Below are positions 36,614 through 44,743 of a DNA stretch of 64,000 nt, in pieces. The first letter of the stretch is position 1. Each line of letters starts with the position of its first letter. Source of the DNA: an uncultured bacterium. GTDB lineage: Bacteria > Bacteroidota > Rhodothermia > Rhodothermales > UBA10348. Under the pieces are notes generated by a model, which saw only the letters and a program-made list of their open reading frames with translations, had not been told where the DNA came from and did no database searches. The DNA lies in assembly GCA_943788505.1 (NCBI GenBank), contig CALSQR010000002.1:1005213-1069212 (forward strand). The letters are read 5' to 3'. The translations under genes were made by a program, and so were the position numbers.

Positions 36614-38743
36614 CTAGAATGCTTGTCCAATACTGAGGTGGAAGGTCCAGCGTCTGCCATTCGAGGCGGGGGCGTCGGCGCCTAGGTAGTACACATCTCT
36701 AGCATGCCGCAGATCCTGATCATCCGGGTTCAATTTGTAGGCCAAATCAAGGCTAAGAAGCCCCACCGGTGTCGCGTATCGGATGCCGGCCCCTGTGCCG
36801 TATCTGAAGCGCTTGGTTTCCACCGCGCCATCAGAGACTTGGCCCATCCCGATGAAGGCTGCTGTCCCCCACTTTGAGCCAAGACCAGGAAAGGGCATTC
36901 TGAGCTCTAAATCGCCAGATACTTTCGCTAGACCACCTATGGCTTCGTAGACGAACGTAGTGTCGGAATCGACTTGATCGAGGCGGACGATTTTCTCACC
37001 TGCCAGCTGACTCGTCCACCCGCGCAAGTCACTTGACCCTCCGAGGTAATATCGGATCTGGTCAAAGCGATTCTCCGTTACGGAATCTCCCTGGTCTTTG
37101 CTGCCCCCGTACGGGAATAGGCGTCCGCCTTGCACTCGAAGGGCCAATCCAAATCGCTCTGTCAAGCGCCTCGAAATCTGCACTTCAGAGCCCATCTTGA
37201 AATAACTGATATCGGAAGCGAGAAACCTGCCTGAGATTTCTACGAATGGACGTACCACAAAACCACTGCGATTTCTGAGCGGGTCTCCAAGCCTACCCAG
37301 CATTCCGATCAAGGATAGAGATGCTCGGTTGAATACATCTCTCTGGCTAACCTGACTACTAGCAATCCTTGTCGTCCCAAAACTTTGTAACGCGCGGCTC
37401 CATCCGTACTGCAAAGAGATACTGCGACCCGGAATAAATTCGTACACCAAGGTGGCTTCGGTCCCAGCTTCTCGTTCGTTGATTCCTAATGGCGCCGTGG
37501 AGACGCCCAGCTCTGGATCTCGTTGGAACTGCAAGAAAAACGTTGCACCGTAGGAAAGCCGAGTGCTGATCCAGAATGGCCATCGCTGGCTTACTGAAGC
37601 CCGAAAGAGCCGGGGGGCTACCCTGTCTGTCGTAATGGCCTTGTATCCAGTCCGGGCGATGCCACCTGCGGTAACCGTATGTGCCTTACCTAGGAAATTG
37701 CGGTGGGTCCAGTCGCTTTGCAGCGATACCCCATCCTGGCGGCCATATCCGGCTACGTACGAAACGAGCCGTGGCCGACCTTCGCGAAGCCGGATACGCA
37801 CGGTGACGGTCGTATCCGCCGTCTGATCCGGCACATCGGTAAGTACGGTTCGGAAAAGGCCAAGAGAAAACAGTTCACGCTGTCCATCAGATAGGCGGCG
37901 CTGTGAAAACCGCTGCCCTGGTTTGAGTGGGATTTCTCGCGTGATGATTTCCTCATTGACCCGGGTGTTGCCCTCAACCAGGAGACTGTCCACAAACGCT
38001 ACAGGACCCTCTGAAAAGTGGTAGTGAAGACGCGCCGTATGAGCCTGCGTATCCAGCGAAACGGAATCGTCAATCACAGCAAACGCAAACCCTCGGTTCT
38101 TAAGCCACGACAAAAGGAGTTCGTGACTTCGTCCTTGTTCGGTCAGTGAGTACCTCTCACCCGTTTTCAATGTGATCTGATCTCTGAGCTGGGCATCTCG
38201 TGGGGCTCCGAGAATAAATGGTGATCCATCAGGCCTCTCAAAGAGGACACTATCAACCCTAACTGGGTCCCCCTCCAGAATATCGAATACGAGATCTATG
38301 TCGTTATCTCTCTTATCAAAACGGGACCGTGTATATGTAATCTGCACATCCGGGAATCCGTTTTCTGCATAGAATCGACGCAATCGGATCACATCCCGCT
38401 GCACCTCTTCCGGCACAAGTTGGTATTCGTGAGGCTTCAGGAAGGGCGTCCATTTTCTCAGACGGTCGCCGAACCCAGGGCCCCGCGTTGCCATTTCATT
38501 GATGAGCCGGGCCTTCGAAAACGTACTTGTGGAATCAAAGCGAATGTCCACATCGCTGATCAGGGTCTCCGAATTGACGGCAAACCGTGCGGCTTGGCCA
38601 TTGGCTGGCGAGACAGGACCTGCCAGAAATAGGGTCAGCAGGAATCCCCCCAGTAGAGATCTGCATCTCCTGATGACCCATTGGTCTAGACTGAGATTCG
38701 GAGGCAACTGAGGCAACCGCAAAAAGGGGAGTGATCGGATCAT
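36614..38743 (-). CDS. BamA/TamA-family outer-membrane assembly protein
   Basis: A 709-residue outer-membrane protein of the Omp85 family. Signal peptide (RRCRSLLGGFLLTLFLAGPVSPANGQ), then about three POTRA domains (for example RFYAENGFPDVQITYTR, SLLVEGNTRVNEEIITREIPLKPGQ), then a 16-stranded barrel from about residue 350. The barrel has YYLGGSSDLRGW, the family RGF-type motif, and ends in Phe (SIGQAF), the recognition signal for outer-membrane insertion. With tamB just downstream it is probably TamA rather than the general BamA, though Bacteroidota-like groups carry several Omp85 genes. The two form one transcript. Confidence 0.9.
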   Translation of the reverse strand: MIRSLPFLRLPQLPPNLSLDQWVIRRCRSLLGGFLLTLFLAGPVSPANGQAARFAVNSETLISDVDIRFDSTSTFSKARLINEMATRGPGFGDRLRKWTPFLKPHEYQLVPEEVQRDVIRLRRFYAENGFPDVQITYTRSRFDKRDNDIDLVFDILEGDPVRVDSVLFERPDGSPFILGAPRDAQLRDQITLKTGERYSLTEQGRSHELLLSWLKNRGFAFAVIDDSVSLDTQAHTARLHYHFSEGPVAFVDSLLVEGNTRVNEEIITREIPLKPGQRFSQRRLSDGQRELFSLGLFRTVLTDVPDQTADTTVTVRIRLREGRPRLVSYVAGYGRQDGVSLQSDWTHRNFLGKAHTVTAGGIARTGYKAITTDRVAPRLFRASVSQRWPFWISTRLSYGATFFLQFQRDPELGVSTAPLGINEREAGTEATLVYEFIPGRSISLQYGWSRALQSFGTTRIASSQVSQRDVFNRASLSLIGMLGRLGDPLRNRSGFVVRPFVEISGRFLASDISYFKMGSEVQISRRLTERFGLALRVQGGRLFPYGGSKDQGDSVTENRFDQIRYYLGGSSDLRGWTSQLAGEKIVRLDQVDSDTTFVYEAIGGLAKVSGDLELRMPFPGLGSKWGTAAFIGMGQVSDGAVETKRFRYGTGAGIRYATPVGLLSLDLAYKLNPDDQDLRHARDVYYLGADAPASNGRRWTFHLSIGQAF

Positions 38744-39065
38744 CTACAATCGGTGAAACGGCCGTCCGTTCCATTACCGCGATGATAATCCTCTTCATTT
38801 TTATCTGCTTTAATTGCTGCACGAGCAATGATCCCACACCGAGTAAGCCGTCCCTATAAACCGGACCGTGCAGTGCCATGGTAAGGGTGAGGGATTCTAA
38901 TACCCCTGCTCAATTCGATTATTTCTGCCTATTTCGCATCAAACGAGAATTTTTCCCGTCAACGCATGCAACTTTCTTCGTGAAGGGTCGCAAAATGCTA
39001 ATAAATTAGCACATCAATCCGGAAAGATCGTGCCGTTGGTTTGGTCCCGGGAAAAGAACTCTGAT
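38744..39065. other. Intergenic region upstream of the BamA-like gene and the small secreted protein
   Basis: A 322-base gap between divergent genes with no supported gene: open frames here are shadows of the barrel gene or too short. It should carry both promoters. It contains an AT-rich perfect inverted repeat at 38996-39011 and GC-poor sequence from 38900 to 39015. No tRNA or riboswitch fold was recognised. Confidence 0.5.
38996..39011. promoter_or_regulatory. 16-base palindrome upstream of the secreted protein gene
   Basis: TGCTAAT-AA-ATTAGCA is a perfect 7-base inverted repeat with a two-base centre, 55 bases before ATG 39066. Size and position suit an operator for a dimeric regulator; the regulator is unknown. 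Confidence 0.4.
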
Positions 39066-39506
39066 ATGAAATCACTATCCGCCATCGCTCTTGCCATCTT
39101 GCTCATAGTCCCAGCATCTAATGCCCAGGACCGAGTCCGTGAACGAGACCTTGAAGGGACAGTCTGGAAAATGGAGTTCAACCTCAAAGAAGAGGGAGAC
39201 GGCGCCTTCGAGCGCATCATCTTGAATGCCGTTGATGGCCTCATGGATGAAATTGACATCCAACTCGAATTCGGCAAGAGGGGACACCTAAGTGTCTGGG
39301 TCGATGCCTTCAGTCGAGACGAAGATGAGGAAGAAGGAGACTGGCGCATCAACCGGGATGGGCAACTTGTTCTAGGAGATACGGACTCTTTTTCGTCCGA
39401 CGACACAGTTTGGATGCTGGATGGGGACCTACTAGTGCCTTTCGAGTGGGAAAAGGGTCGCCTAGAACGCGGAGATGCAATATCCCTGCGCCGCATCCGG
39501 AAATAA
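39066..39506 (+). CDS. Small secreted acidic protein, function unknown
   Basis: A 146-residue protein with a clear signal peptide (MKSLSAIALAILLIVPASNA|QD). The mature part begins RVRERDLEGTVWKMEF, has VWVDAFSRDEDEEEGDWRINRDGQLVLG, and ends in a basic tail. The repeated strand pattern (GTVWKMEFNL, HLSVWVDAF, WRINRDGQLVLGD, VWMLDGDLLVPF) suggests a small lipocalin-like beta-barrel domain, as in the META/lipocalin-type proteins, but I cannot name a family. ATG 39066 is chosen because the signal peptide starts there; the frame is open from 39030. It is flanked by divergent and convergent genes, so it is monocistronic. Confidence 0.7.
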   Translation: MKSLSAIALAILLIVPASNAQDRVRERDLEGTVWKMEFNLKEEGDGAFERIILNAVDGLMDEIDIQLEFGKRGHLSVWVDAFSRDEDEEEGDWRINRDGQLVLGDTDSFSSDDTVWMLDGDLLVPFEWEKGRLERGDAISLRRIRK

Positions 39507-39563
39507 TTTCGGGGACTCCTTCACGGCAGTGCGTCGCCGCATGCAGAGAGGGGAAGCGCTGGA

Positions 39564-41666
39564 TTAGCTAACTGCTTCTGGCGTTGTGCTCTTGGTACGC
39601 GCTGCCCTCGACGGAGAGGCCGCTGCGTCACGTTTTACAGACTCCAATTGTGGCTGAGCAGCAAAGGAAACGCGAAATATGGTACCAACACCAACTTCGC
39701 TCTTCACATCGATAATGCCTCCTAGTTTTTTGACTAGGCGGGATGTAATGGCTAGCCCCAGTCCCGACCCTTCGTGTGGCCGATCAGCTTCCATATATTC
39801 TTGACGGAACTCATCAAAGATGTGAGGAAGGAAGCTGTCTGAAATGCCCATTCCAGAATCCTGAACCTCTATAACCACACCGCCTGATTCTCCAGTGACA
39901 GAAACGGAAACAAATCCTTTTTCTGTGAACTTGATGGCGTTGCCTACAAGATTGTTTAGGATCGCTTCCAATGCATTTCGATCTAGGCGTGCTTCGGCAG
40001 GTCCATGAGTGTCTATCCTGAATTCTAAGTCCTTGCGAGCAGCTAAGGGCTCTAGGACTCTAGTCGTCTCTCTGACTACTGAGGACACATCCATCTCTTT
40101 GAGATGAAACGCCTCTTTATTGGCCTCTAGACGGGAAAGGTCAAGGACAGAGTTAATCGTACTCATGAGCCTTTTTGCGGCTTCCTGAACAAGATTGGCA
40201 AACTCTCGCTTTTCGTCCTGAATCTCTTCGTGCAGCACCTGAGCGAATCCGATTATACCACTAAGAGGTGTCCGGATTTCATGAGTCATGTTTGTCAGGA
40301 AAGCCGTTTTCAGACGGGCCATTTCTTCGGCTCGGTCGCGTTCCGCAATCAATTCTTCCTGATATTTTTCACGTTCTATTTTGTGCCGATGTTGACGGAA
40401 TCCAATCGAAACGAGATCGGCAACATCCCGAATTACTTTCAATGCCTCTTCATCCAGTCCCGAATTGTTTTTCATACCAACATTCAGCGCTCCAGCGATG
40501 ACATCATCAATGGTAAGACTGACGCGGCAATAGCATAAAATCCCCGATTCAACCAGTTTGTCCTCTATCGGGGCTCTCTCTCCCATACGGGACAGATCTC
40601 GTGCAACGAATAGGCCTCTTCTAAATGTCCTGAACTTGGAGAGGGGTATTGGCGCATCGGGACCAAACTTGTCAGATTGTACTCCTTGAGAGGCCAGAAC
40701 AGAAACGGTCTCAGTATTGTGATGAATCTCGAGAACGGAACAAACCGTAACTGGAATCAAACCCTCCAGTTCTTTCAGGGCATATTGCGCGATCTCTTCT
40801 ACAGGTGCTTCCTCGACCAACTTGCGCTCAATAGTGTTCAGCGCTCGAAGACGGCGTGTTGTTCGGCGCAGCAATTTTTGTGTTTGGGTCTTTTCCTCAA
40901 CTTCTTTTTCAAGGCTTATTTTCTGCCTTTCCAAATCGTCGAACGCGGCCTGCATCGTTGATGCAAGCAACGTGCGATACCTTTCTTCACTTTCCTTTAG
41001 GGTTGCCTCTTTTTCCCGATGCACAGAGACTTCGGATTCAAGAGACCCCTTTTCCGCGGCCAGCGCCCTGCGTGCTTGGTGCAGTTTAGAAATACTTACT
41101 TCGACAAAATGGAATCGCTTAATGGTTGTAAGAAGGACCAGGGCTATAAACACAAGTAGGGAGCCGACGACCAAAAAGTATTGCTTATCCTTTTGCATCC
41201 CCGCTTCAATTTTCTCCCGCTCCAGTCCGATATAGAGGATGCCTTCTCCCCCTCTACTACCCAGACTCACGTTCTCAGATACCTTGAATACGGTATTTTC
41301 GGTTTCTGGTAGGGTAAACTCTTTGGGGAAGTTGTATCCGAAACGCCGTGCTCCGCGTTCGTTCACGGCAGCAACGACTGCTCCCTTCTCATCTGATACA
41401 ACCAAGTAGGCTAGGTCATCGATGAGTCGGGTAGATTCGATGAGCAGATCCATGGTCGACGAGTCTGCGTCGGCCCCACTCAACGAGCGATTAAAATGTG
41501 AAGCGATTAATTGCCCTTTGTGACTGGCAGATTCCTCTGAAAGCTCGCTTAAATGTTTATGCGATGAGAATATCAACGTTAGTGCCAACACGATAAGTGT
41601 TGCGCACACAGACCACATTAGGGCTGTGTATCCGCTGATCTTGGGCATGTTGAAGGGTATCTTCAC
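39564..41666 (-). CDS. Membrane sensor histidine kinase with GAF domain
   Basis: A 700-residue sensor kinase. Order: helix 1 (about 14-33), a periplasmic sensor region (34-160), helix 2 (164-182), a long coiled coil (192-275), a GAF domain (about 283-425, RTFRRGLFVARDLSRMG), then HisKA with phosphoacceptor His462 in NMTHEIRTPLSGIIGFAQVL, and the ATPase domain with N box NNLVGNAIKF, DSGMGI and GSGLGLAI. It should detect an outside signal and also a small molecule through GAF. No response regulator is encoded next to it, so it is an orphan kinase. It is divergent from recJ, 108 bases away. Confidence 0.92.
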   Translation of the reverse strand: MKIPFNMPKISGYTALMWSVCATLIVLALTLIFSSHKHLSELSEESASHKGQLIASHFNRSLSGADADSSTMDLLIESTRLIDDLAYLVVSDEKGAVVAAVNERGARRFGYNFPKEFTLPETENTVFKVSENVSLGSRGGEGILYIGLEREKIEAGMQKDKQYFLVVGSLLVFIALVLLTTIKRFHFVEVSISKLHQARRALAAEKGSLESEVSVHREKEATLKESEERYRTLLASTMQAAFDDLERQKISLEKEVEEKTQTQKLLRRTTRRLRALNTIERKLVEEAPVEEIAQYALKELEGLIPVTVCSVLEIHHNTETVSVLASQGVQSDKFGPDAPIPLSKFRTFRRGLFVARDLSRMGERAPIEDKLVESGILCYCRVSLTIDDVIAGALNVGMKNNSGLDEEALKVIRDVADLVSIGFRQHRHKIEREKYQEELIAERDRAEEMARLKTAFLTNMTHEIRTPLSGIIGFAQVLHEEIQDEKREFANLVQEAAKRLMSTINSVLDLSRLEANKEAFHLKEMDVSSVVRETTRVLEPLAARKDLEFRIDTHGPAEARLDRNALEAILNNLVGNAIKFTEKGFVSVSVTGESGGVVIEVQDSGMGISDSFLPHIFDEFRQEYMEADRPHEGSGLGLAITSRLVKKLGGIIDVKSEVGVGTIFRVSFAAQPQLESVKRDAAASPSRAARTKSTTPEAVS

Positions 41667-41774
41667 GTGGTCCGAAAGATGGTTACTCTCTCAGTATCGG
41701 CTAAGTTTTCCAATTTGTAAGGGATCACATGACTCGGGCACCAGTGTATAGTCCCATCAAGCAAAGAGGAACTC

Positions 41775-43523
41775 GTGGGAAACAAACGCTGGCTCATAAA
41801 AGACTCCGGAACACCCGAACAGGTGGCCGCTCTCAGCAACTCCTTGAACGACCTCCCAGAGCCCATCACTAGGGCACTGATTTTGCGCGGTATTGAGACG
41901 TTCGAGGACGCTAGGTCTTATTTCAGATCGGGTCCAAATGATCTTCACGATCCCATGCTCTATAAGGACATGGATCGGGCTGTTGAGCGGGTGATAGCCG
42001 CTATACAAGCAAACGAACGTATTGTCGTATATGGCGACTACGATGTTGATGGCACCACGTCTACCGCGCTATTAACTGACTATTTATTACACGAAGGGGT
42101 CGATGCTGACTTCTTCGTACCTGACCGCTTCCAGCATGGCTATGGACTGAGCACTGCGGGCATCAACGCGGTAAAGGAAAAAGGGGCGACGCTAATTATT
42201 GCCTTGGATTGCGGTGTGACGTCAACTTCAGAGGCCGAATACGCTCGTTCTCTTGGGATGGACCTTATCGTATGCGACCATCACACGCCCCAAGAAGAAT
42301 TGCCCAACGCGGTGGCTGTATTAGATGCTAAACGCTCCGATTGTCCCTATCCATTTACGGAATTGTGCGGTTGCGGAGTGACGTACAAACTCGTACAAGC
42401 GATTCACGCGGCCCGTGGAAAAGATGTGTCAGAGTTGGATCACTATTTGGACCTAGTGGGCATTGCCACCGCTGCTGACATGGTTTCGCTTAAGGGAGAG
42501 AACCGCATCCTTCTCAGAAAAGGAATTGAACGCCTGCGCACGAACCCTCGCATCGGACTGCGAATGCTGGCTGATCAGGCCAAAGTGACCTTATCCGAGG
42601 CAACCACGCGAGATATTTTGTTTTCGTTAGGCCCGCGAATCAACGCTGCAGGACGTCTTGGAGATGCGGCGCGCGCCGTGACGTTACTGATGTCAACTAC
42701 CTCGACTGAAGCCGCAGCCCGGGCTCGGCAATTGGAGCGGCTTAATGAAGAGCGCCGAGCACTGGACCAGCAAACGCAAAAGGAGGCGTTTGCCATGGCA
42801 GACCGCTTTCTGGCAGGCACACAACGACACGCAGTTGTTTTGCATAATCCCGACTGGCATCTGGGCGTCATTGGAATTGTTGCGAGCCGACTCGTTGAAC
42901 GACACTATCGACCAGCCGTGATGCTCTCTACTTCGAGTGGCATCATTAAAGGCAGCGCCCGCTCTATAAATGGAATCAATGTGTTCGCTGCGCTGAGTTC
43001 GTGCGAGCACCTACTTCTAGAATTCGGAGGCCATGACTATGCCGCCGGGCTGTCCCTCAAGCCAGATGACTTACCAGAGTTCATTACTCAATTTGATGCA
43101 GCCATTGCCGGTACGGTCACAGAAGGCGCTCTTGAGCCCGTAGTTGAGGTGGACGCTGAAATGCACCTCTCAGATCTTGACACTCGTTTCTGGGCAGTAC
43201 TTAAGCAGTTTGAGCCTTTTGGCCAAGACAACCCTCCACCTGTTTTTCTTTCGCGTTCACTTGATGTTATAGGCCCTGTTGCCACCGTTGGCCGAAAACG
43301 AGACCATATAAAATTTTCCGTCAGGGCCTCTGGTGCGTCCGGTACTTCCCATCCTTCCCGAGATGTAATTGGATTTGGCCTGGGGAAACACTTGGAAACT
43401 GTTGCGGAATGCCAGGCGAATGGACAACCTGTTGATCTACTTTTTTCTATCGACGAAAATACTTGGAATGGCCGTACAAAACTCCAGCTCCTCGCCAAAG
43501 ACGTAGTTCCCTCGACGTCTTAA
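41775..43523 (+). CDS. recJ: Single-stranded-DNA-specific exonuclease RecJ
   Basis: RecJ degrades single-stranded DNA 5' to 3' in recombination and mismatch repair. The 582 residues contain the DHH motifs: VYGDYDVDGTTSTALL (motif I), ALDCGVTS, VCDHHTPQEELP (DHH motif), the DHHA1-domain sequence INAAGRLGDAARAVTLL, and GIVASRLVERHYRPAVML with FGGHDYAAGL. The start is GTG 41775 with GAGGA four bases upstream, in place of ATG. Length is near the family norm. It ends 116 bases before the sulfur-oxidation operon. Confidence 0.95.
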   Translation: MGNKRWLIKDSGTPEQVAALSNSLNDLPEPITRALILRGIETFEDARSYFRSGPNDLHDPMLYKDMDRAVERVIAAIQANERIVVYGDYDVDGTTSTALLTDYLLHEGVDADFFVPDRFQHGYGLSTAGINAVKEKGATLIIALDCGVTSTSEAEYARSLGMDLIVCDHHTPQEELPNAVAVLDAKRSDCPYPFTELCGCGVTYKLVQAIHAARGKDVSELDHYLDLVGIATAADMVSLKGENRILLRKGIERLRTNPRIGLRMLADQAKVTLSEATTRDILFSLGPRINAAGRLGDAARAVTLLMSTTSTEAAARARQLERLNEERRALDQQTQKEAFAMADRFLAGTQRHAVVLHNPDWHLGVIGIVASRLVERHYRPAVMLSTSSGIIKGSARSINGINVFAALSSCEHLLLEFGGHDYAAGLSLKPDDLPEFITQFDAAIAGTVTEGALEPVVEVDAEMHLSDLDTRFWAVLKQFEPFGQDNPPPVFLSRSLDVIGPVATVGRKRDHIKFSVRASGASGTSHPSRDVIGFGLGKHLETVAECQANGQPVDLLFSIDENTWNGRTKLQLLAKDVVPSTS

Positions 43524-43589
43524 CTCTCATTTTTGTCACATTATGGCTGTTTTTACGCATATAAATTCGTAATATTCCACAGCGGGAAC

Positions 43590-43614
43590 ACTTGTGATAA
43601 CAAGTAAATACAAG
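43590..43614 (+). promoter_or_regulatory. Sulfur-operon element upstream of the YeeE/dioxygenase operon
   Basis: The 18-base ATAACAAGTAAATACAAG (43597-43614) differs at a single position from ATAACAAGTAGATACAAG in the promoter of sqr, in the same orientation to the downstream gene. It overlaps an inverted repeat ACTTGT-GATA-ACAAGT (43590-43605). It ends 25 bases before the ATG at 43640. The position and the second copy argue for an operator or activator site of a shared regulator. Confidence 0.65.
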
Positions 43615-43639
43615 ACGTCTCAAATCACATGTCGAAACC

Positions 43640-44194
43640 ATGATTGAATTCATATCCCAACCTTGGCCTTGGTACGTGGCCGGCCCCCTGATCGGGATCG
43701 TTGTACCCTTGCTGTTCCTCGTGGGCGGCAAGCAGTTCGGACTGTCTGAGAATCTGCGGCACGTGTGCGCTATGCTTCCAGGCAAAACTGACTTCTTTAA
43801 CTACGACTGGCGAAATGGCAGCTGGAACTTGGTTCTCATGCTAGGGATCGTCATCGGCGGATTCATTGGAGCAACGTGGCTCGGAAATCCCGATCCGGTG
43901 GCCATTTCTGAGGCTACGCGCTCTGACCTTGCTCTGCTAGGCGTCACGAATTTTAATGGACTGCTTCCGGCAGACATCTATTCGTGGGAAGGACTGGGAA
44001 CGCTGCGCGGTCTAATCCTACTAGTCGGCGGCGGCTTCCTAATCGGATTCGGTACGCGTTGGGCGGGCGGGTGTACCTCAGGGCACGCCATATCAGGACT
44101 AGCAGATCTTCAGTTGCCTTCACTCATTGCGGTGATAGGATTTTTTGCAGGTGGGCTCATCGCCACCTTCTTACTTCTTCCCATCATCCTGTAG
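43640..44194 (+). CDS. YeeE/YedE-family sulfur transport protein
   Basis: A 184-residue membrane protein with four to five helices. It carries the family's conserved RWAGGCTSGHAISGLADLQLPS, where the Cys is the thiol that hands on thiosulfate or other reduced sulfur in YeeE (TsuA). It matches one half of a full-length YeeE; the next gene matches the other half, so the two should assemble into one transporter. It imports or channels thiosulfate/persulfide sulfur to the enzymes encoded downstream. It is the first gene of the sulfur operon, with the shared regulatory element 25 bases upstream. Confidence 0.87.
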   Translation: MIEFISQPWPWYVAGPLIGIVVPLLFLVGGKQFGLSENLRHVCAMLPGKTDFFNYDWRNGSWNLVLMLGIVIGGFIGATWLGNPDPVAISEATRSDLALLGVTNFNGLLPADIYSWEGLGTLRGLILLVGGGFLIGFGTRWAGGCTSGHAISGLADLQLPSLIAVIGFFAGGLIATFLLLPIIL

Positions 44195-44203
44195 GTACGC
44201 ACC

Positions 44204-44665
44204 ATGACTACTGCACAGAACGCTGGCACGGCGCATCCAAACACAATGGCCCGCCTACTGCCCTACTTGCTCATCGGCATTTACTTCGGCATCGTTTTCA
44301 CGAAATCTGAAGTGATCTCGTGGTTTCGCATACAGGAGATGTTCCGTTTTCAGGCTTTCCACATGTACGGCATTATTGGGAGCGCCGTAGTTGTCGGAAT
44401 GATTTCGATTCAACTTATAAAACGCTTTCACCTGAAGGCTGCTGACGGATCAGAGATCAACATCCCACCAAAAGAACTCGGGAAAGGCACCCGCTATTGG
44501 GCAGGCGGAACGATGTTTGGCCTTGGATGGGCTCTAACGGGCGCTTGCCCGGGTCCCATGTTTGCCCTCGTTGGCAACGGTGTTACTGTCATGTTGATCA
44601 CCATCTTAGCTGCCGTTGTGGGTACGTATACCTACGGTGTTTTACGACCCAAATTACCTCATTGA
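44204..44665 (+). CDS. YeeE/YedE-family protein, DUF6691-type second half
   Basis: A 153-residue membrane protein with about four helices. It contains GGTMFGLGWALTGACPGPMFALVGNG, in which the Cys lies in the conserved G-A-C-P-G-P stretch of the second YeeE repeat. It begins nine bases after the first half, so the pair is translated together. Split YeeE pairs of this type are common beside persulfide dioxygenases and SQR in Bacteroidota and Proteobacteria. The Cys would pass sulfur from the channel to a cytoplasmic acceptor. Confidence 0.85.
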   Translation: MTTAQNAGTAHPNTMARLLPYLLIGIYFGIVFTKSEVISWFRIQEMFRFQAFHMYGIIGSAVVVGMISIQLIKRFHLKAADGSEINIPPKELGKGTRYWAGGTMFGLGWALTGACPGPMFALVGNGVTVMLITILAAVVGTYTYGVLRPKLPH

Positions 44666-44743
44666 CCTACGCATGCATCTGATTCGCTGACTTGTGGCTC
44701 GATGCTATCCATCTTTTTTACCTCACTATTCCGCGTACTAGCC

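Noticed and set aside
39014-39496. Minus-strand 160-codon frame opposite the secreted protein gene
   Set aside because: It mirrors the plus-strand gene, which has a clear signal peptide; the minus translation is a Ser/Arg-rich shadow.
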